This document shows positions 1-7,918 of a DNA stretch of 41,017 nucleotides, piece after piece. The notes under the pieces were generated by a model that was given only the letters and a program-made list of their open reading frames with translations, had not been told where the DNA came from and ran no database searches. Source of the DNA: Clostridium sp. (GTDB lineage: Bacteria; Bacillota; Clostridia; Clostridiales; Clostridiaceae). The translations under genes and the position numbers were made by a program. Location of the stretch: the NCBI RefSeq assembly GCF_021443865.1, contig NZ_JABUTB010000018.1, positions 1 through 41,017 of the forward strand, written 5' to 3'. Numbering within the stretch: position 1 is the stretch's first letter; each line of letters starts with the position of its first letter.

Positions 1-466
1 CAGGAAAATCTGTTCTTCCTATAGAAGTATTAAATAGGGTATCACCTGTAAATATATTATCTTCTACTAAAAAGCATGTGCCACCCTTTGTATGTCCTGG
101 AGTAAAAATAGTTTTAAAAGTTAGATTACCTACCTTTATTTCTTGACCTTCATTTAAATATTTATAAAACTTTGGTAGTTTACCAAATATTCCAGTTGTA
201 TCTATATTCATATATTCTTCTTCAGCTTCATTTAAATATACATCTACTTTATATTTATCCTTTAACTCCTCAACTGCTCCATTATGATCAAAATGGCAAT
301 GAGTTAAAAGTATTACATCTATATCAATTCCTAAAGCTTCAATTTCTTTAATAAGATAATTTGCACTTGCTCCTGGATCTATAATAGCAGCTTTATTGGT
401 TTCTTCATCTATTGCTATATAGCAATTAGTTTGAAGGGATCCAAGAGGATATGTTTTTATTATCAT
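1..466 (-). CDS. MBL-fold hydrolase, glyoxalase II-like (3' part off the left edge)
   Basis: Translating the minus strand from the ATG at 466-464 gives 155 residues that run off the left edge, so the C-terminus is missing. The metallo-beta-lactamase metal ligands are visible: THCHFDH near residue 56 (THxHxDH motif), GHTKGG near residue 119 and GDTLF near residue 137. Usual family length is about 200-210 residues. The start is fixed by an AAGGAGG ribosome binding site just upstream (474-480). It follows dtd with a 19-base gap and is probably the last gene of a relA-dtd-hydrolase operon. Proteins of this family hydrolyse thioesters such as S-lactoylglutathione or related small thiol conjugates in the cytoplasm; the real substrate cannot be told from the sequence. 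Confidence 0.93.
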   Translation of the reverse strand, partial: MIIKTYPLGSLQTNCYIAIDEETNKAAIIDPGASANYLIKEIEALGIDIDVILLTHCHFDHNGAVEELKDKYKVDVYLNEAEEEYMNIDTTGIFGKLPKFYKYLNEGQEIKVGNLTFKTIFTPGHTKGGTCFLVEDNIFTGDTLFNTSIGRTDFP

Positions 467-485
467 AAACTTTCCTCCTTTTAAA

Positions 486-935
486 CTAAAAATTCTTTTT
501 ACTATCTAAAATTATTGTCACTGGCCCATCATTTTGAATATCAACCTTCATATGAGCGCCAAATTTTCCAGTTTCTACCTTTAAATTAGTTTCTCTTAAT
601 AATTCAATAAATCTTTCATATAATGCATTAGCTCTATCTCCGCCTTCTGCCTCCATAAAGTTAGGTCTTCTCCCTTTTCTGCAATCTCCATATAGAGTAA
701 ATTGAGAGATAGCTAAAATATCACCTTTAACATCTAAAAGCGAAAGATTCATCTTATCATTTTCATCTTGAAATATTCTTAAATTCACTATTTTATCTTT
801 TAAATATAATAAATCTTCCTCTGTATCTGACTTTGAAAATCCAATTAATAAATTAAGCCCTTTATCTATTGAACCTACAACAATATCATTTACAATTACC
901 TTGGATGAAGCTACTTTCTGAACTACAACACGCAT
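486..935 (-). CDS. dtd: D-aminoacyl-tRNA deacylase
   Basis: 149 residues, the normal full length for DTD. The protein hydrolyses D-amino acids (D-Tyr and others, also Gly on tRNA-Ala) from mischarged tRNA and so protects translation. The two cross-subunit signature motifs are present: SQFT at residues 77-80 and the GAHM/NDGPVT segment at 126-140, which carries the Gly-cisPro element of the active site. The N-terminus MRVVVQKV is typical. It lies 12 bases downstream of relA, the conserved relA-dtd arrangement of Firmicutes, and is surely co-transcribed with it. Confidence 0.97.
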   Translation of the reverse strand: MRVVVQKVASSKVIVNDIVVGSIDKGLNLLIGFSKSDTEEDLLYLKDKIVNLRIFQDENDKMNLSLLDVKGDILAISQFTLYGDCRKGRRPNFMEAEGGDRANALYERFIELLRETNLKVETGKFGAHMKVDIQNDGPVTIILDSKKNF

Positions 936-947
936 AATTATTCCTCA

Positions 948-3137
948 CTAATTGTTCATTCTATAAACATCCATTACACCCTTAAGCCTTCTTATTTTTC
1001 TCATAAGTTCTTTTAATTGTTCAATGGAATCTATTTTTACTTTTATATTTATCATTGCTATATTACCTTTAGCTGATTTAGCATTTAAAGCATTTAATGG
1101 AAGCTTAGCTTCAGTTATTACTGTCATAATATCTGATAATATTCCTACTCTGTCTTCTGCTCTTACTTGGATTTCTGCAACATAAGCAGCTCCCTTTGAT
1201 AATCCCCAAGAAACTTCAACTACTTTACTAGGATCAAAGCTTATTAAAGATTTTAAATTATTACAATCACTTCTATGGATAGATACGCCTCTTCCCTTTG
1301 TTATATATCCTTGTATATCATCTCCTGGCACTGGGTTACAGCACCTAGCAAATCTAACCATAAGATTACTAACACCTTTAACAGTTACGCCATATGAATT
1401 GGCTTGTATAGAATTAGAATTATTTTTATCCGTTTTATTTATATGCTCATCAATAGCTTTATTAATATTCTCTATAGTATGCTTTTCAATATTATTTTCT
1501 TCTTTAAGCTTTGAAATGAATGAAGATGCTGATATTTGTCCTATACCTATAGCAGCATATAAATCCTCCATATTGTGGATATTATATCTCTTAATTGCCT
1601 TTTCATAGCTATCACCTTTTGCTATTTCTGAATAATTAACACCTTGCTTTTTAAGCTCCTTTTCAAAAGCTTCCTTACCCTTATCTATATTTTCTTCTTT
1701 TTTAATTTTCTTAAACCATTGTCTAATCTTACTCTTAGCTTGATTACTCTTAGCAATATTTAGCCAATCTATATTAGGTCCCTTTGCATTGTTAGATGTT
1801 AAAACCTCTACTATTTCCCCTGTCTTTAAATTATAATCAAGAGGAACTATCTTACCATTTACTTTTGCACCAACACATCTATTACCAACATCAGTATGGA
1901 TTCTATAAGCAAAATCTATTGGTGTTGCTTTACTTGGTAAGTTTATTACTACTCCCTTTGGTGTAAATACAAAGATTTCATCAGTAAATAAATCTATCTT
2001 GAAACCTTCAATAAATTCTTCTGCATCTGATGTTTCTTTTTGCCATTCTAGCATATCTCTTAGCCATGCTAACTTATTTTCGAAGGTATTTTCTCTTTCT
2101 TCTTGAGTATCACCTTCTTTATATTTCCAGTGAGCTGCTATACCATATTCAGCAGTTCTATGCATTTCAAATGTTCTAATTTGAATCTCAAAGGTTTTCC
2201 CTTGAGGCCCTATAACTGTGGTATGAAGAGATTGGTACATATTAGGCTTAGGCATAGCTATATAGTCTTTAAATCTTCCTGGAATAGGCTTATATATGGT
2301 ATGAACTATTCCTAATACTCCATAACAATCTTTTACAGTATTAACTAGAATTCTAATTGCTGTTAAATCAAATATTTGTTCAATACTCTTATTTTTAGTA
2401 ACCATTTTTTTATAAATACTATAAAAATGCTTTGGTCTTCCATCAATATCGCAATCTATTTCTGATTCATCTAATTTTTTATATAAATCTCCTTTAATTT
2501 CTGATATATATGTTTCTCTTTCTACTCTCTTTTCAGCTATTTCTTTAACTAAATCATAATATTCTTCTTCGTGTAAATATCTAAAAGATAAATCTTCAAG
2601 TTCCCATTTTATTTTAGAAATACCTAATCTATGAGCTAAAGGTGCATAAATATCTAGAGTTTCTTTAGCTTTTTGTTTTTGCTTTTCCTTTGGCATAAAC
2701 TTTAATGTTCTTAAATTATGAAGTCTATCTGCAAGCTTTATAATTATTACTCTAATGTCCTTTGCCATTGCTAAAAGCATTTTTCTTACATTATCAGCTT
2801 GTTGCTCCTCTTTTGTTTTATATTCTATTTTACCAAGTTTAGTTACCCCTTGAACTAAGTCTGCTATTTCTTGATTAAATATATTTTTAATATCATCATA
2901 AGTATAATCTGTATCTTCTATTACATCATGTAGAAGGCCAGCAGCAATAGTACTTGTATCCATACCCATTTCCGCCAAAATTATAGCTACATCAATAGGG
3001 TGAGTTATATAAGGTTCCCCTGATTCCCTTTTTTGGCTTTTATGAGCATCACAAGCTAAATCATACGCTTTTTTTATTATATTTATATCAACATTATTAC
3101 AATTTTCTTTAATTTTCTGCAATAGGCTTTCATACAT
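948..3137 (-). CDS. relA: Bifunctional (p)ppGpp synthetase/hydrolase
   Basis: 729 residues, full length for a long RSH enzyme. Domains in order: HD hydrolase (H70-D71 in LLHDVIED, and LADRLHNLRTL near 135-145), synthetase (RFKDYIAMPKPN from 288, then YQSLHTT and EIQIRT), TGS domain (about 388-448, beginning DEIFVFTPKG), a zinc-finger/RIS region with CCNPVPGDDI, and a C-terminal ACT domain (about 655-729). The RFKD (RxKD) signature and an intact HD site indicate an enzyme that both makes and degrades (p)ppGpp, that is, a Rel/SpoT-type rather than a synthetase-only RelA. The start has an AAAGGAG site upstream. It is preceded by apt and followed by dtd, as in many Clostridia and Bacilli. Confidence 0.97.
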   Translation of the reverse strand: MYESLLQKIKENCNNVDINIIKKAYDLACDAHKSQKRESGEPYITHPIDVAIILAEMGMDTSTIAAGLLHDVIEDTDYTYDDIKNIFNQEIADLVQGVTKLGKIEYKTKEEQQADNVRKMLLAMAKDIRVIIIKLADRLHNLRTLKFMPKEKQKQKAKETLDIYAPLAHRLGISKIKWELEDLSFRYLHEEEYYDLVKEIAEKRVERETYISEIKGDLYKKLDESEIDCDIDGRPKHFYSIYKKMVTKNKSIEQIFDLTAIRILVNTVKDCYGVLGIVHTIYKPIPGRFKDYIAMPKPNMYQSLHTTVIGPQGKTFEIQIRTFEMHRTAEYGIAAHWKYKEGDTQEERENTFENKLAWLRDMLEWQKETSDAEEFIEGFKIDLFTDEIFVFTPKGVVINLPSKATPIDFAYRIHTDVGNRCVGAKVNGKIVPLDYNLKTGEIVEVLTSNNAKGPNIDWLNIAKSNQAKSKIRQWFKKIKKEENIDKGKEAFEKELKKQGVNYSEIAKGDSYEKAIKRYNIHNMEDLYAAIGIGQISASSFISKLKEENNIEKHTIENINKAIDEHINKTDKNNSNSIQANSYGVTVKGVSNLMVRFARCCNPVPGDDIQGYITKGRGVSIHRSDCNNLKSLISFDPSKVVEVSWGLSKGAAYVAEIQVRAEDRVGILSDIMTVITEAKLPLNALNAKSAKGNIAMINIKVKIDSIEQLKELMRKIRRLKGVMDVYRMNN

Positions 3138-3164
3138 ATGGGTAATCTCCTTTGATTTAGTCTA

Positions 3165-3200
3165 AAATAATTGGCTGGTTTTAACAACCAGCCATTTTCT
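3165..3200 (-). terminator. Hairpin between apt and relA
   Basis: A perfect 9-bp stem: 3172-3180 (TGGCTGGTT) pairs with 3186-3194 over a 5-base loop. On the minus strand it is followed by ATTATTTTAG, only a weak U-tract. It may be a leaky terminator or attenuator that separates apt from the relA operon. Confidence 0.5.
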
Positions 3201-3237
3201 ATTATTATATAATATTTATCTTTTTATTTCAACAAAA

Positions 3238-3756
3238 TTAGAACTCATAATCAACTAATGACATAACTTCATAATTTTTAAGCTTATCTCTTCCATTAAG
3301 ACCTGTAAGTTCAATAGCAAAATCTAAACAAACTACTTCTCCACCTGCTAATTCTACAAGTTCTGCTACAGCCTCTATTGTTCCGCCAGTTGCTAATAAA
3401 TCATCTACTATAGCTACTCTCTGTCCCTTTTTAATAGCATCTTTATGAATTTGTAATGTATCGCTACCATATTCTAAATCATAAGTTATTGATATTGTTT
3501 CTCCTGGTAATTTGCCTGGCTTTCTAACAGGAACAAATCCTATTCCCATAGCATAAGCAACTGGTACTCCGTAAATAAATCCTCTTGCTTCTGGACCAAC
3601 TATTACATCTATTTTTTTATCCTTTAAGTGCTCCACAATTTTGTCTATTGAGTACTTTAAAGCTTCACCATCACCAATAACTGTAGTAATGTCTTTAAAA
3701 CTAATTCCTTCCTTTGGAAAATTTTCAATTACTCTTATTCTTTCCTTTAGATCCAT
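3238..3756 (-). CDS. apt: Adenine phosphoribosyltransferase
   Basis: 172 residues from the chosen start, matching the usual APT length. It makes AMP from adenine and PRPP in purine salvage. The PRPP-binding motif is [10 protein letters not shown] at residues 117-126, the PPi loop GPEARGF is at 54-60, and the N-terminal [13 protein letters not shown] is the typical APT hood sequence. The frame stays open 23 codons further upstream, but a GGAGGAG ribosome binding site at 3762-3769 sits just ahead of the ATG at 3756-3754, and family alignments start here. The apt-relA neighbourhood is conserved in Firmicutes. Confidence 0.96.
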   Translation of the reverse strand: MDLKERIRVIENFPKEGISFKDITTVIGDGEALKYSIDKIVEHLKDKKIDVIVGPEARGFIYGVPVAYAMGIGFVPVRKPGKLPGETISITYDLEYGSDTLQIHKDAIKKGQRVAIVDDLLATGGTIEAVAELVELAGGEVVCLDFAIELTGLNGRDKLKNYEVMSLVDYEF

Positions 3757-3857
3757 GATAACTCCTCCATCACTAATAATTATAGCCATATAATTATTAT
3801 AAGTACTTTCGAAAAAAAATACCATATATATTCTTATTCCAAAGTAATTTATAAAAA

Positions 3858-4709
3858 TTATATAGTCATTTTGGATTTATTTAAATATTTTGTTATTTGT
3901 TCTGCCCTATCTTTTTTAGTTGTTGTCAATAACTCTATAATAATGCGTGCGTTATCCATCATGGTTACAGCATTTATAGTTGGTGTAATAAGATTAATAA
4001 TCTTTAATATGCATTCATCATCCATTTCAACCATATCATAATAATCCATTATTGCTCTTAAACCGTAGTTATTTGTATTAATTAAGAACTTTCTACCTTC
4101 CTTTAAAATCACACCATTTTCACCCTTTAAAGGAACTTCTGCCCACTGTTCTCCTATAAGAATTAAATCTAGATATTTATTTATACTTTTTATATTATAA
4201 TATATTGCAATTGCTTGCATTAATTTAAAAGTAATTCCACTTATAGATAAATTCTTATATCTGTAATTACATCCTTTTTGATTTGGATTTATGTATATAT
4301 AATTTCTTCCACTATCTACTTCTTTATTTTCCAATACTATCAAATCTATCCCAAGATCCCCACAAAGCTTTTCCTCTTCATCTGACTTTAAATCTAATCC
4401 CAGAGTTATTAACAGTTGTCCTCCTAAAAAACTAACATTATTTATTATTTCTTCAGAAGTAATTCCAGAATTAGAATCCTCATCACAGATTACATATTCT
4501 ATATCTGCATTTAAATACTTTAAAACTAAATGTAAAGAAGATATGGCACATAATCCATCAACATTTGGTACCCCGTATATAACTATCTTTTTTCTATTAT
4601 TAACAGCTTCTACCATATGTTCAATAGCTTTGCTCATATTTTTAAGTATAAAGGGATTATATCCAGTAATATAATTTGGACTATAAATACTCTCCCAAAA
4701 CTTACGCAT
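3858..4709 (-). CDS. RecJ-like DHH-family protein, truncated and lacking the catalytic motifs
   Basis: 283 residues. The layout follows the DHH half of Rec[15 protein letters not shown] (about 45-58) sits where RecJ has the DxDG motif; the block ending in [14 protein letters not shown] sits where RecJ has its [12 protein letters not shown] matches the RecJ NPKQxxCxY segment; [13 protein letters not shown] matches GTxADVxPLxGEN; and [14 protein letters not shown] matches the GPRxNAAGRxxxA segment. The metal ligands are largely replaced (DHH has become ENK, and ADV has become AEV). RecJ is usually over 550 residues; here the DHHA1 and OB domains are missing. The ATG at 4709 was preferred because GGAGGAG lies 6 bases upstream. 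It sits between secDF and apt, where other Clostridia carry recJ. Nuclease activity is unlikely; a binding or regulatory role is possible. Confidence 0.8.
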   Translation of the reverse strand: MRKFWESIYSPNYITGYNPFILKNMSKAIEHMVEAVNNRKKIVIYGVPNVDGLCAISSLHLVLKYLNADIEYVICDEDSNSGITSEEIINNVSFLGGQLLITLGLDLKSDEEEKLCGDLGIDLIVLENKEVDSGRNYIYINPNQKGCNYRYKNLSISGITFKLMQAIAIYYNIKSINKYLDLILIGEQWAEVPLKGENGVILKEGRKFLINTNNYGLRAIMDYYDMVEMDDECILKIINLITPTINAVTMMDNARIIIELLTTTKKDRAEQITKYLNKSKMTI

Positions 4710-4745
4710 TATAAACTCCTCCATAAAACTTAAGAAAACACATAT

Positions 4746-4774
4746 ATTATAATGTATATTTATAAATAATACAA
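4746..4774 (-). promoter_or_regulatory. Probable sigma-A promoter of the RecJ-like gene
   Basis: On the minus strand TTGTAT (4774-4769), a 17-base spacer and a perfect TATAAT (4751-4746). The -35 is only half-consensus. It would start transcription about 30 bases before the ATG at 4709. Confidence 0.5.
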
Positions 4775-4784
4775 ATGTTTTCTA

Positions 4785-4826
4785 AAAAAAATGAACCTCC
4801 ATTCACTTTAGGAGGTTTATTTTTTA
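4785..4826 (-). terminator. Rho-independent terminator after secDF
   Basis: An 11-bp stem (AATGAACCTCC at 4790-4800 against GGAGGTTTATT at 4811-4821, with one wobble) with a 10-base loop. On the minus strand it is followed by a run of T. A-rich and T-rich flanks on both sides make it potentially bidirectional. It isolates secDF from the RecJ-like gene. Confidence 0.85.
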
Positions 4827-4837
4827 TATTTTTGGAA

Positions 4838-6967
4838 TTAAACTAATTTTTTATTAGATTTTTTTTCTTCTCTATGTCTTAATAAAACCCATACTGGTGA
4901 TGCTATAAATATTGAAGAATATGCACCAGCAGCTATTCCTATAATTAATGGGAAAGAAAACTCCCTAACTGTAGGTACAAATATATTAACAGCAGTAATT
5001 GTTATTAATGTTGTTATTGTTGTATTTATAGATCTTGACATAGTTTGAGTTATGCTCTTATTAGCTATTTCCGTAGCTGAAGCTCTTCTCATATTTTTTT
5101 CATTTTCTCTTATTCTATCAAATATTACTATTGTATCATTTATTGAATAACCAACAATAGTTAATATTGCTGCAATAAACGGTGTATTTACAGGTATATT
5201 AAAAATAGCAAATACACTTATAGTAATTAATATGTCATGTACAAGTGCAATTATAGCAGCAACACCATAGTCCATCTTAAATCTTATAGCGATATAAGCT
5301 AACATTGCTAAGCAAGCTACTACTAAAGCAATTACAGAATTTCTAGTAAGTTCCTTACCTACTGAAGCTCCTATTTCATCTTGAGATAATAAAGCTTCCT
5401 CTTCTAAATTATATTTATCTTGTAGAGCTTTAAATACTTCAGTTACCTTAGTACTATCTAAATCTCTTGATTTTATCTCATATTGTGTATCTTCTGCTTC
5501 ATTAGTAACAGCATCTGGTACTAATGATTTTACAATTTCATCAGCTTCCGGCTTATTAAAGCCTTCTCCAAGCTCTACTACCATTTTAGTACCACCTAGG
5601 AAGTCTATTCCAAAGTTTAATCCCTTTGAAACTGTAAAACCTAGTCCCACTAATATAACTATTAATGATAATACAATCCAAAGCTTAGTTTTTTGAATTA
5701 TTTTAAACGGCTTAATTTCTTTCTTATTACCAAATTGCCATTTTTTCTTTAATAATCCTATATCAATTGATAAGTTCATTAAAATCTTTGTAACTATTAA
5801 AGCTGTAAATAAACTTAAAATAATACCTAGCATTAAAGTAACTGCAAATCCTTTTACAGATCCAGAACCTATGAAATATAATATTAACGCAGCAATAAAT
5901 GTTGTTGAGTTTGAATCAACAATTGATGACATAGCATTTTCAAATCCTGCCTTTACTGCACTTCTTATTGATATTCCATTATTTAATTCTTCTCTAATTC
6001 TTTCAAATATTAATACATTTGCATCTACTGCCATACCAATAGTTAAAAGAAATGCTGCTATTCCAGGTAATGTTAACGCAACTTTCATTTCAGTAAATAC
6101 TAATAAAACTAATGTAATGTATAATGTTAATGCAATACTTGCAAATATTCCTGGTACTCTATAGTAAACTATCATAAATAAGAATATTATTCCTATACCA
6201 ATAGCACCAGCCTTCATTGCATTTGGTAAGGCTTCTGAACCTAGTTGCGCTCCAATATTTGTAATTGAAACAGCCTTAACTGTAACTGGTAGTGCACCTG
6301 AGCTTATGATTCCAGATAGCTTTGTTGCTTCTTCCATTGATGCCATACCATTAATTACTGCTTTACCATTAGTAATTGCACTTTGAACTACAGGAGATGA
6401 AACTACCTCATCGTCCATATATATGCTAATAGCTTTACCAATATTATTTGCTGTTACTTCAGCAAACTTTTCTTGACCTTCACTATTTAATTCTAATGAT
6501 ACTACAGGCATTGATGTATCATCTAAAATGGCTGTTGCCTCTTTTACGTCTTTTCCTGTTAAGACTACATTTCCCTCTGAATCTTTGAATTCTAAGTTAC
6601 CAGTTTGACTTAATCCTTCAACTATTTCATTAGAGTCAAAAGCTCCAGGGACATCAATTCTTATTCTCTTTTCTCCCTCTTCAGTAACTACTGTTTCAGC
6701 TACTCCTATCTTATTAACTCTCAGTTCTAATAACTGTTTAGTTCTTTGGCGTACGTCAGATGAAACATCATCTTCTTGTATCTCCATTAAAACGGAAACT
6801 CCACCTTGAAGATCAAGGCCCTTTGTAATTGCATTATTAAATGATTTCACTTCCCAGCCTGCTATTTCAAATCCTTTGAAACCAACAAAAGCTAGTAATA
6901 TAATTACAACTACAGAAAGTACAAATAATATTGAACTTTTGCTCTTACTTTTGCTTTTCCCTTTCAT
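4838..6967 (-). CDS. secDF: Fused protein translocase subunit SecDF
   Basis: 709 residues: a SecD half (about 1-405) fused to a SecF half (about 420-709). It uses proton motive force to help the SecYEG/SecA channel release proteins outside the membrane. Visible features are an N-terminal membrane helix (about 13-33), TKGLDLQGGVSVLMEI (SecD D1 motif), the periplasmic P1 domain, then a bundle of membrane helices (GIAAFLLTIGMAVDANVLIF), a second N-terminal helix at about 428-446 followed by the SecF motif GIDFLGGTKM, and the last helices with VGYSINDTIVIFDRIREN. Fused SecDF proteins are known from Bacillus and some Clostridia. It has its own promoter and terminator. Confidence 0.97.
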   Translation of the reverse strand: MKGKSKSKSKSSILFVLSVVVIILLAFVGFKGFEIAGWEVKSFNNAITKGLDLQGGVSVLMEIQEDDVSSDVRQRTKQLLELRVNKIGVAETVVTEEGEKRIRIDVPGAFDSNEIVEGLSQTGNLEFKDSEGNVVLTGKDVKEATAILDDTSMPVVSLELNSEGQEKFAEVTANNIGKAISIYMDDEVVSSPVVQSAITNGKAVINGMASMEEATKLSGIISSGALPVTVKAVSITNIGAQLGSEALPNAMKAGAIGIGIIFLFMIVYYRVPGIFASIALTLYITLVLLVFTEMKVALTLPGIAAFLLTIGMAVDANVLIFERIREELNNGISIRSAVKAGFENAMSSIVDSNSTTFIAALILYFIGSGSVKGFAVTLMLGIILSLFTALIVTKILMNLSIDIGLLKKKWQFGNKKEIKPFKIIQKTKLWIVLSLIVILVGLGFTVSKGLNFGIDFLGGTKMVVELGEGFNKPEADEIVKSLVPDAVTNEAEDTQYEIKSRDLDSTKVTEVFKALQDKYNLEEEALLSQDEIGASVGKELTRNSVIALVVACLAMLAYIAIRFKMDYGVAAIIALVHDILITISVFAIFNIPVNTPFIAAILTIVGYSINDTIVIFDRIRENEKNMRRASATEIANKSITQTMSRSINTTITTLITITAVNIFVPTVREFSFPLIIGIAAGAYSSIFIASPVWVLLRHREEKKSNKKLV

Positions 6968-6998
6968 GTTCTTCCCCCTCTAGCTCATTTTCATATAA

Positions 6999-7027
6999 AT
7001 TATATTACTTATGTTAAGTAATATCAA
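6999..7027 (-). promoter_or_regulatory. secDF: Promoter of secDF with a palindrome in the spacer
   Basis: On the minus strand TTGATA (7027-7022), 17 bases, and TATAAT (7004-6999), close to sigma-A consensus, about 30 bases before the secDF ATG. The 17-base spacer is itself a perfect inverted repeat, 7+3+7 (TTACTTATGTTAAGTAA at 7005-7021 on the + strand), which could be an operator. Confidence 0.75.
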
Positions 7028-7084
7028 CAACTTTTTCTTTATTTGGTATATTATTACCATATTTTTCTTTTATTTATACTAATA

Positions 7085-7114
7085 AAAAAGGCGTTGTAAT
7101 AACAACACCCTTTC
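7085..7114 (-). terminator. Terminator between the TIGR04086-type gene and secDF
   Basis: On the minus strand GGTGTTGT pairs with ACAACGCC across TATT, flanked by AAA and TTTTTTATT. Pairing is complete on the minus strand (one G-U) but has a C-A mismatch on the plus strand, so it acts leftward. Confidence 0.85.
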
Positions 7115-7123
7115 TCTTAAATG

Positions 7124-7492
7124 CTAAAGATTAATTCCAAGCATTCCTGAAAAAAGTCCTATGAAAAGACATAATACAAATTTTATAAAATCATATATTG
7201 TTAAAGTAGCTTCTGCTCCAAATAGTATCCCAATTAAATACAGTACTATGTAAAATATACAACCTACAGCTAATCCAACAATCCAGCCTTTACTTCCATA
7301 AGATTTTACAGCAATTATAGAACCTAATACTAATGCTAAGCATGAAATTACAACATAAATAATATTAAATACATTTTCTCCTATAGGCATATTATTCATT
7401 ACAAAAGAGAAGATTATTGATATCATTATGGTAATTACAAGTGCCCAAACTATACCTCTTAATACACTTTTAAAATAATTTATCCACTCCAT
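7124..7492 (-). CDS. Small integral membrane protein, TIGR04086 type
   Basis: 122 residues with four hydrophobic segments (about 10-32, 43-63, 70-92 and 98-120) and no charged catalytic residues. It matches by size, topology and place (between yajC and secD) the Clostridial TIGR04086 family of uncharacterised membrane proteins. A link to protein export is suggested only by position. The start codon at 7492 is preceded by a GGGGG-containing ribosome binding site that lies inside a strong hairpin (7502-7535). This gene and yajC share a promoter; a terminator follows. Confidence 0.85.
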   Translation of the reverse strand: MEWINYFKSVLRGIVWALVITIMISIIFSFVMNNMPIGENVFNIIYVVISCLALVLGSIIAVKSYGSKGWIVGLAVGCIFYIVLYLIGILFGAEATLTIYDFIKFVLCLFIGLFSGMLGINL

Positions 7493-7501
7493 AAAATTTC
7501 A

Positions 7502-7535
7502 CCCCCTAGTAAACATTTTATGATTTACTAGGGGG
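7502..7535 (-). promoter_or_regulatory. 12-bp hairpin covering the ribosome binding site
   Basis: 7502-7513 (CCCCCTAGTAAA) pairs perfectly with 7524-7535 over a 10-base loop. On the minus strand the hairpin begins 8 bases after the yajC stop codon, and its downstream arm ends in the GGGGG that serves as Shine-Dalgarno 9 bases before the ATG at 7492. There is no U-tract after it on either strand, so it is not a plain terminator. It probably makes translation of the membrane protein dependent on ribosomes finishing yajC. Confidence 0.7.
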
Positions 7536-7543
7536 CATTATTC

Positions 7544-7819
7544 TTATTCTTCAGTTTTATTTATTTTGCTTGCAATTCCGTTTTTAGTTATTCTTAATTT
7601 AGTTCTTTCAGCACTAGTTTCAATTACTACATAGTCATCTTCAACTATTATGATTTTACCCATAATTCCGCCTCTTGTAACTATTTCATCATTTTTTTCT
7701 AAAGCTGAAACCATTTCGTTATATTTCTTTGTTCTCTTTTTCTCTGGTAAAATTAATAAGAAGTACATTAATGCAAACATTAAAGCAAAAGGTACTACTA
7801 GAGATAATATAGCTTCCAT
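7544..7819 (-). CDS. yajC: Preprotein translocase subunit YajC
   Basis: 91 residues, normal length. One N-terminal membrane helix (about 5-24, ending LLILPEKKRTKKYNEM) followed by a small cytoplasmic domain with the conserved NDEIVTRGGIMGKI pattern. YajC associates with SecDF in the membrane. It lies between tgt and the secDF region as in most Clostridia and has its own promoter. Confidence 0.97.
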   Translation of the reverse strand: MEAILSLVVPFALMFALMYFLLILPEKKRTKKYNEMVSALEKNDEIVTRGGIMGKIIIVEDDYVVIETSAERTKLRITKNGIASKINKTEE

Positions 7820-7865
7820 TTAGTTCATTCCTTCCATGTAAACTTTTTACTGTTCCATAATAAAA

Positions 7866-7894
7866 AATATATAACATTTATATAGTACTGTCAA
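7866..7894 (-). promoter_or_regulatory. yajC: Sigma-A promoter of yajC
   Basis: On the minus strand a perfect TTGACA (7894-7889), 17-base spacer and TATATT (7871-7866). It lies in the tgt-yajC gap, so the export genes can be expressed apart from the queuosine genes. Confidence 0.8.
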
Positions 7895-7918
7895 TCTTAT
7901 TAACAGATATTTAATACT

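Noticed and set aside
1399-2315. Open frames on the + strand antisense to relA (69 and 70 codons)
   Set aside because: They mirror relA codon structure, have no ribosome binding sites and no family similarity.
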